Shown piece by piece: positions 43,499 through 52,798 of a DNA stretch of 64,000 nucleotides. The notes under the pieces were generated by a model. It was not told the DNA's origin. It searched no databases and was given only the letters and a program-made list of their open reading frames with translations. The stretch is from assembly GCA_031553565.1 (NCBI GenBank), contig JAVBLK010000014.1:39985-103984 (forward strand). Direction: 5' to 3'. This DNA is from JAVBLK01 sp031553565. GTDB lineage: Bacteria > Bacillota > Clostridia > Christensenellales > DUVY01. The translations under genes and the position numbers were made by a program. The first letter of the stretch is position 1; each line of letters starts with the position of its first letter.

Positions 43499-46400
43499 AT
43501 GAAAAAATTTGTACCGATCCTGATTATCCTGTGTTTATTGACGTCCGTTTTCGCGCCGGTTGCCGGGAACATAGACTTTGCTTCCCGTACAAGCGCCACG
43601 GGGGCGGAAATGCCCGACACTTCCGTGCGGACTGTCGAATCGCTTTCCGGCAAGAGCGGTCAGCGTATGAACCTTGAATATGATTTTCTGCCTGCTAGCG
43701 CAGATTGGTCAGCGCGGGCCGACGCCCCGGCACAGTTTTCCGGCATAGATTACGACCTTGCCGAAGGAGTGGTGAGGATCGAAGGCGGCGTGATGGATAA
43801 CATCGCCTCAGCCGGGCAGCTTCTGTCGGGCGGAACGGCGCAGAAATATAAGCCGAGCAAAATCATCGAGCGGGGCGGCTACATAGATAAGCAGCTTTTA
43901 GAAACTGCGGCGGGCGGCGGCACACACGGGCAGGCGGTGGAAAGCGGTACGGTCATGGTGGACGAAGCCTCGGGCACCGCTTTTAAGGTCGTTTCCGAAA
44001 CCAGGATGACTGGGGAATATGCCGCTGATCCCGCGCTGGCCACGCAGGTTGCTCCTCTCCTCAATAAATACGCCGTAGCAAAGCCCGAGCTGCACGAGGT
44101 CCTTGATAACTTTACGCTGCCGGAGCAAACAGTTACGCTTACTAACGGCAATATTACAGGTTTTGCGCCCAACGTGGAAAGGAGCCTCGTATCTGACGAG
44201 GCATATCACGCAATGGTAAGGCCTTTGGCGGTAAAACCATTGGCGGTCACAGATGAGGATAAAGACTTTAAATACATCAACAAGGAAGGCAGCCCTCTCA
44301 TCGCATTGCAGTTCAAAGACGAGAAACTGGAAGGAAAGGTGGGGAATTCCACCATTACACTGACCTTTAACGGCGGCCTGGGCATAGGAAAAATAGAGCT
44401 GGACGGCAAATATACCTGGATGGACGGCTACCGCATCGCCGTCACCGCAGATCAGGAAGCGTATTTGACAGTCGAACTCGATGCCGAAATCAAGGAAGAA
44501 ATAATGGTGCCGCTTATCGGCATCAGTATCCCTTTCGGCATAGGCAGCGTGCACGGCGGCCTGTTTCTTATCGTCAATATTGACGGCACGTTCAGGCTGG
44601 AAATCAAGGCGCGCGAATACACCTCCCTTACTATGGGCATACAGGGCAGCACCTTCCTGTACCTGCCCACCAGCTTCAAGCCCATCTTCGATAAAACCGT
44701 CCTGACTGACGGCGACGTGTCGTTAAACGGCAAGCTGGAGGCATGCCTGAAATTTGGCCCTATGCTGGACATCGAGCTGTTCGGCTTTGACCTTGTGGGT
44801 GCGGGCGTACTGCTGGGCGCGGGCGTCAAGGTCCAGGTGGACAATACGATGCTGGATATCGAGGTGTACGCCCTGTTCAACGTCTACATAAAAATACTCG
44901 GAAAGACCTTTAACCTTATCAACTATATGCCCACGCTTTTTAAAAAGCAGCAGCCCGATACGAAAGGATATAAGGTGGAATTTCTAGAAACCTATATCAT
45001 GCCGGGGCGGGTGGGCGGAACCATAGAAGAGGAGCCGGCAAAAGCCGGTGAGCCGTATCTGCCCGCAGAGGGGCTGGATTACCGGATCTGGGTGGTGCCG
45101 GACTACCTGAGCAGTGTGTTCACGATCCAAAACCGCAGCCAGTACGCCGGCAAGGTGCGGTATTATCCCGCCTCGGGATACGCCAAGACCAATGCGGAAG
45201 GCGAATTCTTCCAGGAAAAGGACGGCATCATCAAGAACGGCGAGACCGCATATATCGAATTTAAGAGCAGCGGCGGCAGCTGGCTGTACGGCGGGCCCGC
45301 CAAGGCAATACTGCCGTTTGACCGTTCCACCGTCTCCTACGGCGACTATTTCAATGATTATGTCGTAGGCCAGGTCATGCCCAAGCGGGTCATAAACTGG
45401 AGCGCCAACCGCTTTACCGCTGAACCTGAGGAGCTGTACGAATGGGCGTATTACGACAATAAGACCGTTGTCGCCGAGCCTTTCATCGGGAGCGTTTCCG
45501 GCGGGACGACCAGGACAACTACCGACAGATTCGGATATTTCGATACCAGAAACCCGTTAAAAGCAGGGCACGTAAATATCCAGCCCTCCCCGGTCAATGT
45601 GTTCGCGCATATGGATCCTGCCATACCGGTCCCGCCCGGCGCCGGTATCAATATCACATTGGATATTTACGGCGCAATCATTACGCAGAAAATCTATGGT
45701 TTCCAGGCTTCCGCACAATTCAGTTTCGTCCGGGTGCTGGAAGAGGTGCCGGATTCCTATGAAAAAATCTACGACGGCGACCGGATCGTTGACAGGATGC
45801 AATACGACGAGTATATCTATATCCAGAACCCCTTGGGCAAGCGCGCCGTAACCGAGGCCGATATCGGGCAATACCTGTTATGGGGTTTTTCTACGCAGGA
45901 CGTTGCGGACAGGGCATATATGAAATATGTCTTCGATACACCGTATGTCGGGAAAAAGGCGGGCATGCCCATCATCCAGCCCGACAAAAAAACGATTACG
46001 CTGACACCGCAGCTTGACGAATACGGCAACGCCACCGGCACCACGCTCCTTAAACAGCGTGTTACAGTGGAATGGGTATGGCAGCCGCATCCCAACCCCG
46101 TGCGTATCACCAGCGCGGCGGTAATAAAGCTGCCGTACGAAAGAGACGGCGGCTTTCAGGTGACGGCAAACGGTTATCCTCCCTTTACATACAGCCTGAA
46201 GCCCGCGCCGGGCCAAACCCAAATACCCGCCGGCATAAGTATCAACGCTTCGGGGCGTATTGCCGTCAGAGCGTTTATGGCCCCGGGCGAATATAATTTC
46301 ATCGTCCGGGTAGAGGAACGGCCGGCGCTCATCGGGCCGGACGGCATCGACCCCAAAAAAGGCAATGCCCTGTCCGAACCCTGTGAACAGCTTGTCACGC

Positions 46401-47479
46401 TGATCTTATATGACGGCGACCCCGGTGAAAGCTTTATCGGGCAGGACGCCGGCCAAACAGCGCAGCCTCAGGCTCTTGCCGCGCCGCTTACGGACATTAC
46501 CGTGACCTGCGACCACGAGGACGACGTGTACACCCTTGACCGTTATACCGTCAACGGCGCGCGGTTTGTGCGGTGGGACACATATATCAGCCTTAAGATC
46601 GAGGGGGCGACAACCGGCTGGCAGGTATTGGACGAGACGCCGGCATGCGACAATTACCACTACATGGATCCGGTCAAGCTGTCGCAGGCGGATATCGCAA
46701 AGCTTACGGATCAATGGAAGAATACGATCTACGCCTACGAAAACGGGAATTTCTTCGACGGGAGGGAGCTCTCGGCACAGGCGCTTTTAGAGGATATTTA
46801 CAACTATAAGTCCGGCCCGGCATACGAGGGTTACACCTCGCTGGAATACGGCAGCCTGGTAGAAAAGCTCAACGGCGCCGCGCGCGGCTCCTATAACGTT
46901 AAGCTGGATAGTTCTACCGGCTCCATGCTGACGGGGAAATATTTCACGGCGATCGAGGGCAAAAACATATCGCTGACCTTTAACCAGCAGGGCGTGGCGG
47001 TCACCTTTAACGGAAAGGACATTCAAGGTGCGGCGGAATATGACGTATTCAATATCGGCGTCACCGGCGCGCAGCACAGAGCCGAAATGCTTGCGGCAGT
47101 CGGCGGGGCAGGGTATACGTACGGCTTTAACCATCACGGCGCGCTGCCCGGAATGGCAACCTTCAGCGTTCAGACCGATATCGCCCGGGGCGCGAAAGTC
47201 AATGTCTATAAATATGAGGCCGCCTCGGGGAAATTCCTTCAGGTCGCGGCCAATCTCAAAGTAGGCGAAGGCGGCGTCGTCACCTATAAAAATAATACCA
47301 TGTCGGAGTATATTATAACTGCCGAAACGATCGACGGCGCGGAACAACTGGAGGTCATGGACATACAGGGCGGCGGCTTTCAATACTGGTGGATCATCGC
47401 GGCGGGCGGCGCGGCCATCCTTCTTGCCGGGGCACTGCTGCTGGTAATCTACAAAAAGAAAAAAGCAGCCCGTAAATAA
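43499..47479 (+). CDS. Large surface protein with C-terminal membrane anchor, family unknown
   Basis: 1326 aa, with GGGGGATCT before the ATG. A signal peptide (~1-22) and a C-terminal membrane helix with KKKKAARK tail (~1295-1326) fix it as a single-pass surface protein; there is no LPxTG. Residues ~265-480 are rich in alternating hydrophobic strands (KIELDGKYTWMDGY, GVLLGAGVKVQVD), suggesting a large beta-sheet domain. Ig-like regions around 900-970 (ITSAAVIKLPYERDGGFQV) follow. I recognise no catalytic site. Likely adhesin, controlled by the adjacent AraC regulator. Confidence 0.75.
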   Translation: MKKFVPILIILCLLTSVFAPVAGNIDFASRTSATGAEMPDTSVRTVESLSGKSGQRMNLEYDFLPASADWSARADAPAQFSGIDYDLAEGVVRIEGGVMDNIASAGQLLSGGTAQKYKPSKIIERGGYIDKQLLETAAGGGTHGQAVESGTVMVDEASGTAFKVVSETRMTGEYAADPALATQVAPLLNKYAVAKPELHEVLDNFTLPEQTVTLTNGNITGFAPNVERSLVSDEAYHAMVRPLAVKPLAVTDEDKDFKYINKEGSPLIALQFKDEKLEGKVGNSTITLTFNGGLGIGKIELDGKYTWMDGYRIAVTADQEAYLTVELDAEIKEEIMVPLIGISIPFGIGSVHGGLFLIVNIDGTFRLEIKAREYTSLTMGIQGSTFLYLPTSFKPIFDKTVLTDGDVSLNGKLEACLKFGPMLDIELFGFDLVGAGVLLGAGVKVQVDNTMLDIEVYALFNVYIKILGKTFNLINYMPTLFKKQQPDTKGYKVEFLETYIMPGRVGGTIEEEPAKAGEPYLPAEGLDYRIWVVPDYLSSVFTIQNRSQYAGKVRYYPASGYAKTNAEGEFFQEKDGIIKNGETAYIEFKSSGGSWLYGGPAKAILPFDRSTVSYGDYFNDYVVGQVMPKRVINWSANRFTAEPEELYEWAYYDNKTVVAEPFIGSVSGGTTRTTTDRFGYFDTRNPLKAGHVNIQPSPVNVFAHMDPAIPVPPGAGINITLDIYGAIITQKIYGFQASAQFSFVRVLEEVPDSYEKIYDGDRIVDRMQYDEYIYIQNPLGKRAVTEADIGQYLLWGFSTQDVADRAYMKYVFDTPYVGKKAGMPIIQPDKKTITLTPQLDEYGNATGTTLLKQRVTVEWVWQPHPNPVRITSAAVIKLPYERDGGFQVTANGYPPFTYSLKPAPGQTQIPAGISINASGRIAVRAFMAPGEYNFIVRVEERPALIGPDGIDPKKGNALSEPCEQLVTLILYDGDPGESFIGQDAGQTAQPQALAAPLTDITVTCDHEDDVYTLDRYTVNGARFVRWDTYISLKIEGATTGWQVLDETPACDNYHYMDPVKLSQADIAKLTDQWKNTIYAYENGNFFDGRELSAQALLEDIYNYKSGPAYEGYTSLEYGSLVEKLNGAARGSYNVKLDSSTGSMLTGKYFTAIEGKNISLTFNQQGVAVTFNGKDIQGAAEYDVFNIGVTGAQHRAEMLAAVGGAGYTYGFNHHGALPGMATFSVQTDIARGAKVNVYKYEAASGKFLQVAANLKVGEGGVVTYKNNTMSEYIITAETIDGAEQLEVMDIQGGGFQYWWIIAAGGAAILLAGALLLVIYKKKKAARK

Positions 47480-47480
47480 A

Positions 47481-47608
47481 GGAAACGCTGAATAGATGGG
47501 GTCACAGAAAAAGCCGCAAAAATAATTGCGGCTTTTTCAGTGACCTCCGGTTTCGGTTGGAAAACGCGGTGTTTTTGATGATTTCGCCCTTATTTATTCA
47601 TTGTTTCC
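47481..47608. repeat. Derivative of the MITE-like element (ends kept, interior replaced)
   Basis: GGAAACGCTGAATAGA at the left and, inverted, GGAAACAATGAATAAA at the right match the terminal repeats of the ~166-bp elements, but the interior is unrelated and contains a transcription terminator. It fills the gap between two convergent surface-protein genes. Confidence 0.65.
47500..47545. terminator. Bidirectional terminator between convergent surface genes
   Basis: GGTCAC and GAAAAAGCCGCAA pair with TTGCGGCTTTTTC and GTGACC, with one mismatch and a 6-base loop. A and T runs within the stem allow action on both strands. Confidence 0.8.
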
Positions 47609-47615
47609 ATAAAAA

Positions 47616-50600
47616 CTACACCTGCCATGCTAAAATCGGGCGGCTGTTTGTGCTGTCCCACTTCCAAATGCCGGCCGGGTTGGTGTCCGCCTCGTAGAAA
47701 TCCCACGCCGCAGCGTCCCAGTTGGCGGCGTTCGTCCACCACGCCTGCGTTGTGACAGACGCGACAGGCGCGCTCTGCCCGTCATAGCTGTTGCCTTGAC
47801 TTACGCAATTTATGTCGGCACGGTAATAGCAGTTTGAAAATGCCGTTGTATATTTATTGCCGATGATCTTACCCACCTGCAGACCCGGGGGCGTCCCGCC
47901 GACCGATACGGCAGAACACAGCGCGACACAGTTTGTTATAGATACGCCGCTCTGAGTGCCGGAAGAACCGGCGATACCGCCCGCAGTGTTGCTTGAAGCG
48001 GCAATGCTGCCGGAAGAATAGCAGTATTTTACAGTAATATTGTTATGGGCTTCACCGACGATGCCCCCTATTGTGTATTGCCCGGTTATATTCCCGGACG
48101 AACTGCAATCAGATATCAGCGCGGCGTATCCGGTGTTGCCGTACGCGTATCCGACTATTCCGCCTGCCGCGTAGCTGGATGTGTAAACAGAGCATGAGGT
48201 CGAGCAGTCCCTGATTATCCATGCACCATAATTTGCCTTGCCGGCTATCCCTCCGACATCAACGGCCCCGGAAACTGCGCCGCTGACGGAACAGCGTTCA
48301 ACAAGTGTTTGGTAATGGACAGGTCCCGCTGCCGAGCTGTCCAAATTACCTACTATGCCGCCAACATAATTCTTGCCTGTTATCGAGCAGTTGTCAAGAC
48401 TTAGGTTCTTAACTGTCGCGCCGCGCGACATATGACCGAAAAATCCTATGTTGTCGGCTGACGGCAGATTTACCCTGATACCCGAAACCGTCTTGAATGA
48501 ACCGTCAAAGCATCCGGTAAAAGGTCTGGAAAGCGTTAAGCTGGTATCATAACTGCCGATCGGCGTCCAGTTGCCGTTGGCGGAGTCGGAGTCCGTATCG
48601 ATGCCCGTAAAGTCTACGTCCTCAGTAAGGCGGTAATGCCTGGAAAGCCCGTCCGTTGTGTTTGCATAGGTATTGAACGCCGCGAAGTTCGACTGCGTGA
48701 CCAGAATCGGATTATCCGGAGTACCATGTATGACCGCGGTCAAAGTCTGACTGCCGGACGTAAGATAATTGCCGCCCGCCGGAAGACCCGTTATGGTAAA
48801 TATAAAAGCGGAGTCGGAGCCGGACGTTTTTTCGGGGCTGAAGGTCACGGTTACAGTGAACATGCGGTTGCCGTAAACAGCTGTCGGCGTTTGGGCGTAC
48901 TTAACGTTGCCGCTTACGCCAAGGGCGGAATCCGGCAGGCCGTCGGCCTCTTTAAGACCGTCGATGTTGAAGGTAAAGACTACAGGCGCACCAAACGGGT
49001 CAGCCTGCAGGCTGGAAATGCTGGTAGAAACTAAAGCGACCATCGCCGCAGTAATCTCTCCGCTGTTTAAAGTAACCTCTTCCGGCACGATTGTGTAATT
49101 TGCTGCGGCGGGCCCGGAAAGGCTCAGGCCCGAGAACGTCACGGTTTTTCCGGTCCCGACATTCATATCGGCATATAGAACGTCGCTTGCGGACGCAGAC
49201 AGGTTGGAACCGTCGATATTCCCGGCAAGGTCCGCGCCCGTGACCGTGTTGATAGTCTCCCATCCCTCTCTCTGCCCGTTATAAGTTTTCGAGGCCGTCA
49301 AGCCCGTTATCGCGGTGATTTCCCTTGCCGTTATGTCCGCCGTCAGCGCAGCACCGTTATTGATCAGCAGATAAACCGCGATCTCGTAATTTATATCGCT
49401 GACGCCGGTAAGCGTTATGCTGCCTTGGACGAATGTGACCGTTTTCCCGAGCCCGATGTTTTTGTCGGCGAACAAGCCCATGCCGCCCGCAAATGTGAAC
49501 GTATCGCCCGCTACCGCATCAGAGCCTTCCGCTTGGGAAATGTCAAGCACTGCGTCCGCCGTCCCGTCATATTGCCTAGAGGGAATAACTATGCCGTCGA
49601 TCGAGAATATCACTTTTTTAAATATGCTTGCAGTCGACGTGAGTGCAGCGGCCAGGTCAAGGCGGTAGTTGTCGGCGTCTTCGCCGCCAAACACGATCCC
49701 GGTGAATGTGACCGTTTTTGAAATCCCCACGTTTTTATCGGAAAAGTTCGCCTCATACGACGCAAGCGTCAGGCTGTCGCCCGCCGCCATCCCCGCGAAC
49801 TCGGGCCGAAAGCTCGGGAGCAGCTGCGCCGCGGTATTTCCGTCGTATGTTTTGTTTTGCAGATTCATTCCCGATATCGCCGTAATGCCGGCCTTATCGA
49901 TCGCGCCGTCGCTGTATATCTTATCGACCGGCTTGATGTAGTTGCCCGCGTGTGCTCCCGACATCAAATATGTCACGGTTATAGTTTTTCCCGTCCCCGC
50001 GTTTTTATTATCGTAAACCGCGGAGGCGGCTATGCTTACCGCGTCGCCGGATATCAGGTTTGTAAGGCTGCCGGCAGTGACCGCGGCGGCCGTCAAGGCA
50101 TCGTAGGTTTTTGTTTTGCTAAGTGACGGGTCGGCGATCGTAAGCTGCAGCGCCGTGATATCCGCAGCCGCTGTCGGGTTTACCGCAATATTCAGCGTAT
50201 AATTGCCCGCCGCGGCTCCTGCAAGTGAATACCCGGTATACGTTACGGTTTTGCCTGCGGCAACGTTTTTATCATCAAAATTCCCAACGCCGCCGGTAAG
50301 CGAAACCTCGTCGGTGCCTATTATTCCCGTAAGGGTAAGACCGGAAGTAACTATTTGCGCCGCTGTGCCGCCGTCGTAGGTTTTGTTAATTGCCGCAAGT
50401 CCTGTTATTGCGGTTATGGCTTTTTTTGAGATGGTGCAGCCGGCAATTGACTGCACTGCGGCAATATCATAGTTGCCCAGAGATTCTCCGCCGATCGTGT
50501 AGCCGGAGTATATTACGGTTTTGTTGCCGGTTCCGGCATTTTTGTCGGTGTAAGCAGCCGTACCGCCCGTGATCGTCAGAGTATCTCCGCCGACTATACC

Positions 50601-52265
50601 GGTGAAGGAGGGCGTACCGGTTAACGTCGCTGTAACGCTTCCGTCATATACTTTTGATGCTGTAAAACCTGTTATCCCCGTTATGGTTTTTTTCTTGATT
50701 TCAAATGTGCCGGGATTAAGTGTGACGGCATAATTGGGATTGGCGGTTTGCAAGGAACCTATACCATATGCATAGTTGCCCGCCTTAACGCTTTCACCCG
50801 CTTCTCTTGAGAGCGCACCCGAAAGCGTTTCTGCGCCGACAAGCGACGTATTGGTAAAGGCAAAAGCCGGATCGCTGCTGCCGTATATCTTAAACTGTCC
50901 CGCCGTAGGGCTTACCGTGACTGCTTTTGGATTTACAACTACAGAAAAATTTTCGTCGGTGACGGTCGCATAATTGGTCGTATCCGTCGGTATAAATACG
51001 ATCGGGCAGGTTTTGGTGCCTGATGTCAGTATGACGCCCGGAGTAACAAAGGCGAAAACACCCGGAACGCTTGATGAGCCGCCGGAAAGCAGGCTGTTTT
51101 GAACTGCGTCGCCGTAGGTCATTGCGGCTGCCGTCGGATTACTCACGACTGCAGGCGTCGCATAATTGATTGCGCCGTCAGTGTAAACATTGTTTATAGG
51201 CGCTGTATAATTGCCTGCGCTTGTGCCGGAAATAGAATAGCTTACCGTTATTGTCTTGCCGGTTCCTACATTGGCGGACGAATAAACCGCTGCGGCGGAA
51301 ACATTGACGTTATCGCCGGGTATCAAATTTGCGGGCGTTCCCGCTGTGACATTTGCAGTCAGTTTTGCGTCATAGGTTTTTGTTTTGACCAGGTTCGGCG
51401 CGGAAACGACTAGCAAGAGCGGCGAAATATTTGCCGTTGTCGTCTGGTCTTGAGGGAAATTAACGGTATAGTTGAGCGCGCACGCGCCTGAAAGTGAAAT
51501 GCTGCCTGACGTATAGGTTACGGCCTTATTTGTTCCAACGTTTTTATCTGCAAAGGTTCCCGTTCCGCCCGAGAGCAGCAGCGTATCGCCCGGTACAAGC
51601 TGCGGGGACGTTGCCGCGCTCAGGTTTAGGGCTGCCTCCGCCGTGCCGTTATAGACTTTATCATATGCCGTTATGCCGGTGATCAAGGTAAGCTCTTTCT
51701 GCGCAACTGCGACGGCGATATTGAAATTCCGCGCGGCAAGGTTTGTATCTGCGGGTGTAAATGCCGCTTGATACGTCTGGCTGCCCGCGCCGGGCTTTGC
51801 GCTTGCGTTTGCCCATGACCAGACGCCCGGCACCTGCGTTGCGTTGTCGGACGCTAATACGGCGTAAGCGGGTGAAATCAGGCTTTCGGACAGCGTCTGC
51901 CCGTACGTAATACCGGCCGCTGCGGGCGATATCGTGTAATCCGACCACTGCGCGTGTACAGTTGTGTCCGCTGCAATGGGGGCATCGAAGTCGAACTCCG
52001 CGCCGCCTGTTTCCGATATGTACCAGCCTGTGAATGCAAGCTCCGGTTTTGTAGGGTCATCCGCCGGACGCATTGCATTTTTGCCGTCCTTGACGGTCTG
52101 GCTTTCGATAGCGCTGCCGCCGTGCGTGTCGAAAGACACGGTAAACTTTTTCGGCGTAAGAGTGACGGGCAATACGATCGAGAGCGTCAGGATGACCGCA
52201 GCTAAACTTGCGCCGATGATGATCCACGTCTTTTTGCTGATTTTCTTTAAGAAATCAAATTTCAT
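47616..52265 (-). CDS. Giant surface protein with eight YDG repeats and GLUG repeats
   Basis: 1549 aa, with AGAGGGAGA before the ATG. An N-terminal signal-anchor helix (~13-36) is followed by one InlB-type repeat (~40-108), an MBG-like domain and eight YDG-type repeats of ~80-90 residues, each opening with K-x-YDG or a variant (YNG, YDA) and carrying DKNVGTGKTV. A further Ig-like stretch follows (~1100-1200). C-terminal GLUG repeats (~1230-1480, GGIVG/GGIAG) make a beta-solenoid-like region. There is no sortase motif; anchoring is N-terminal. Likely a long adhesin fibre. The stand-alone LuxR gene lies 76 bp upstream on the same strand. Confidence 0.88.
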   Translation of the reverse strand: MKFDFLKKISKKTWIIIGASLAAVILTLSIVLPVTLTPKKFTVSFDTHGGSAIESQTVKDGKNAMRPADDPTKPELAFTGWYISETGGAEFDFDAPIAADTTVHAQWSDYTISPAAAGITYGQTLSESLISPAYAVLASDNATQVPGVWSWANASAKPGAGSQTYQAAFTPADTNLAARNFNIAVAVAQKELTLITGITAYDKVYNGTAEAALNLSAATSPQLVPGDTLLLSGGTGTFADKNVGTNKAVTYTSGSISLSGACALNYTVNFPQDQTTTANISPLLLVVSAPNLVKTKTYDAKLTANVTAGTPANLIPGDNVNVSAAAVYSSANVGTGKTITVSYSISGTSAGNYTAPINNVYTDGAINYATPAVVSNPTAAAMTYGDAVQNSLLSGGSSSVPGVFAFVTPGVILTSGTKTCPIVFIPTDTTNYATVTDENFSVVVNPKAVTVSPTAGQFKIYGSSDPAFAFTNTSLVGAETLSGALSREAGESVKAGNYAYGIGSLQTANPNYAVTLNPGTFEIKKKTITGITGFTASKVYDGSVTATLTGTPSFTGIVGGDTLTITGGTAAYTDKNAGTGNKTVIYSGYTIGGESLGNYDIAAVQSIAGCTISKKAITAITGLAAINKTYDGGTAAQIVTSGLTLTGIIGTDEVSLTGGVGNFDDKNVAAGKTVTYTGYSLAGAAAGNYTLNIAVNPTAAADITALQLTIADPSLSKTKTYDALTAAAVTAGSLTNLISGDAVSIAASAVYDNKNAGTGKTITVTYLMSGAHAGNYIKPVDKIYSDGAIDKAGITAISGMNLQNKTYDGNTAAQLLPSFRPEFAGMAAGDSLTLASYEANFSDKNVGISKTVTFTGIVFGGEDADNYRLDLAAALTSTASIFKKVIFSIDGIVIPSRQYDGTADAVLDISQAEGSDAVAGDTFTFAGGMGLFADKNIGLGKTVTFVQGSITLTGVSDINYEIAVYLLINNGAALTADITAREITAITGLTASKTYNGQREGWETINTVTGADLAGNIDGSNLSASASDVLYADMNVGTGKTVTFSGLSLSGPAAANYTIVPEEVTLNSGEITAAMVALVSTSISSLQADPFGAPVVFTFNIDGLKEADGLPDSALGVSGNVKYAQTPTAVYGNRMFTVTVTFSPEKTSGSDSAFIFTITGLPAGGNYLTSGSQTLTAVIHGTPDNPILVTQSNFAAFNTYANTTDGLSRHYRLTEDVDFTGIDTDSDSANGNWTPIGSYDTSLTLSRPFTGCFDGSFKTVSGIRVNLPSADNIGFFGHMSRGATVKNLSLDNCSITGKNYVGGIVGNLDSSAAGPVHYQTLVERCSVSGAVSGAVDVGGIAGKANYGAWIIRDCSTSCSVYTSSYAAGGIVGYAYGNTGYAALISDCSSSGNITGQYTIGGIVGEAHNNITVKYCYSSGSIAASSNTAGGIAGSSGTQSGVSITNCVALCSAVSVGGTPPGLQVGKIIGNKYTTAFSNCYYRADINCVSQGNSYDGQSAPVASVTTQAWWTNAANWDAAAWDFYEADTNPAGIWKWDSTNSRPILAWQV

Positions 52266-52316
52266 AATTCTCCCTCTTTTAATAGATTACTTATCTTGTA
52301 GTTTTTGGTTTGCGCC

Positions 52317-52355
52317 TAAGGAACCGCTGATTAATTCGGATTCACTGTTTCCTTA
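52317..52355. repeat. 39-bp remnant of the MITE-like element
   Basis: TAAGGAAC.GCTGA and TCACTGTTTCCTTA face each other with almost no interior, as if the element had collapsed to its two ends. It overlaps the 3' end of the stand-alone LuxR gene and contains its stop codon. Confidence 0.65.
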
Positions 52356-52590
52356 AAAACTTTGCCAGAAATTCCGGGCGGGTGCCGCAGCCGGTTTTTT
52401 TGTATATCCTGTCCGTATGCTTTTTGACGGTACTGACGGATATCTGCAGCCGGTCGGCGATCGTCTGCCGCTTTTCCCCGGTCAGCAGCTCGAAGGCTAC
52501 CTGTACCTCGGCGGGGGATAAGGTTTCAGGGAATACCGGCTGCCCGGTGTCGGGGTCGATGTTTTGACGGAACACCGTTTGCTTCATCAT
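52342..52590 (-). CDS. Stand-alone LuxR/GerE DNA-binding protein
   Basis: 82 aa, with GGAG nine bases before the ATG. Residues 24-82 are a full LuxR HTH (LSPAEVQVAFELLTG...STVKKHTDRIYKKTGC). The first 23 residues (DPDTGQPVFPETL) resemble the cytoplasmic linker of the membrane-tethered protein encoded next upstream (AVPFPDTL), so it looks like a soluble copy of that tail. It should bind DNA as a dimer. Its own promoter has an adjoining dyad, suggesting control by itself or by the tethered paralogues. Confidence 0.88.
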   Translation of the reverse strand: MMKQTVFRQNIDPDTGQPVFPETLSPAEVQVAFELLTGEKRQTIADRLQISVSTVKKHTDRIYKKTGCGTRPEFLAKFLRKQ

Positions 52591-52645
52591 TTAAAATTTC
52601 TCCGCTGACTCCCGGCTTGACCGGAGTACAAACCTATATACAGAC

Positions 52646-52674
52646 ATTTTAAGGCAGAAAACAGGCGATTTCAA
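52646..52674 (-). promoter_or_regulatory. Promoter of the stand-alone LuxR gene
   Basis: On the minus strand: TTGAAA, 17 bases, TAAAAT. Predicted start of transcription is near 52639, giving a ~49-nt leader. Confidence 0.7.
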
Positions 52675-52710
52675 TTATCCGTTCGGATAATCTTTTGCGC
52701 TTTCGGATAA
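52674..52710. promoter_or_regulatory. LuxR-type operator: perfect 18-bp dyad plus a half-site
   Basis: ATTATCCG-TT-CGGATAAT at 52674-52691 is a perfect dyad whose edge overlaps the -35 box by one base, centring it near -43. A further CGGATAA half-site at 52704-52710 lies 20 bp on, about two helical turns. Confidence 0.65.
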
Positions 52711-52720
52711 AAACGGCGCA

Positions 52721-52751
52721 AAAAAGGCCCCGTTTTTTTTACCGGAGCCTT
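52721..52751 (-). terminator. Terminator of the GLUG-LuxR fusion gene
   Basis: On the minus strand AAGGC.CCGG pairs with CGGGGCCTT and continues into TTTTTT, 48 bp past the stop at 52799. It separates that gene from the stand-alone LuxR gene. Confidence 0.7.
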
Positions 52752-52798
52752 AACGAAACAATGAAAATATATTTTGGCGGTACGGCGGGTTTTTGTTG

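Noticed and set aside
43499..52265. Sortase-anchored (LPxTG) adhesins
   Set aside because: Neither large protein has an LPxTG-like motif; one ends in a plain membrane helix and Lys tail, the other is anchored at its N-terminus.
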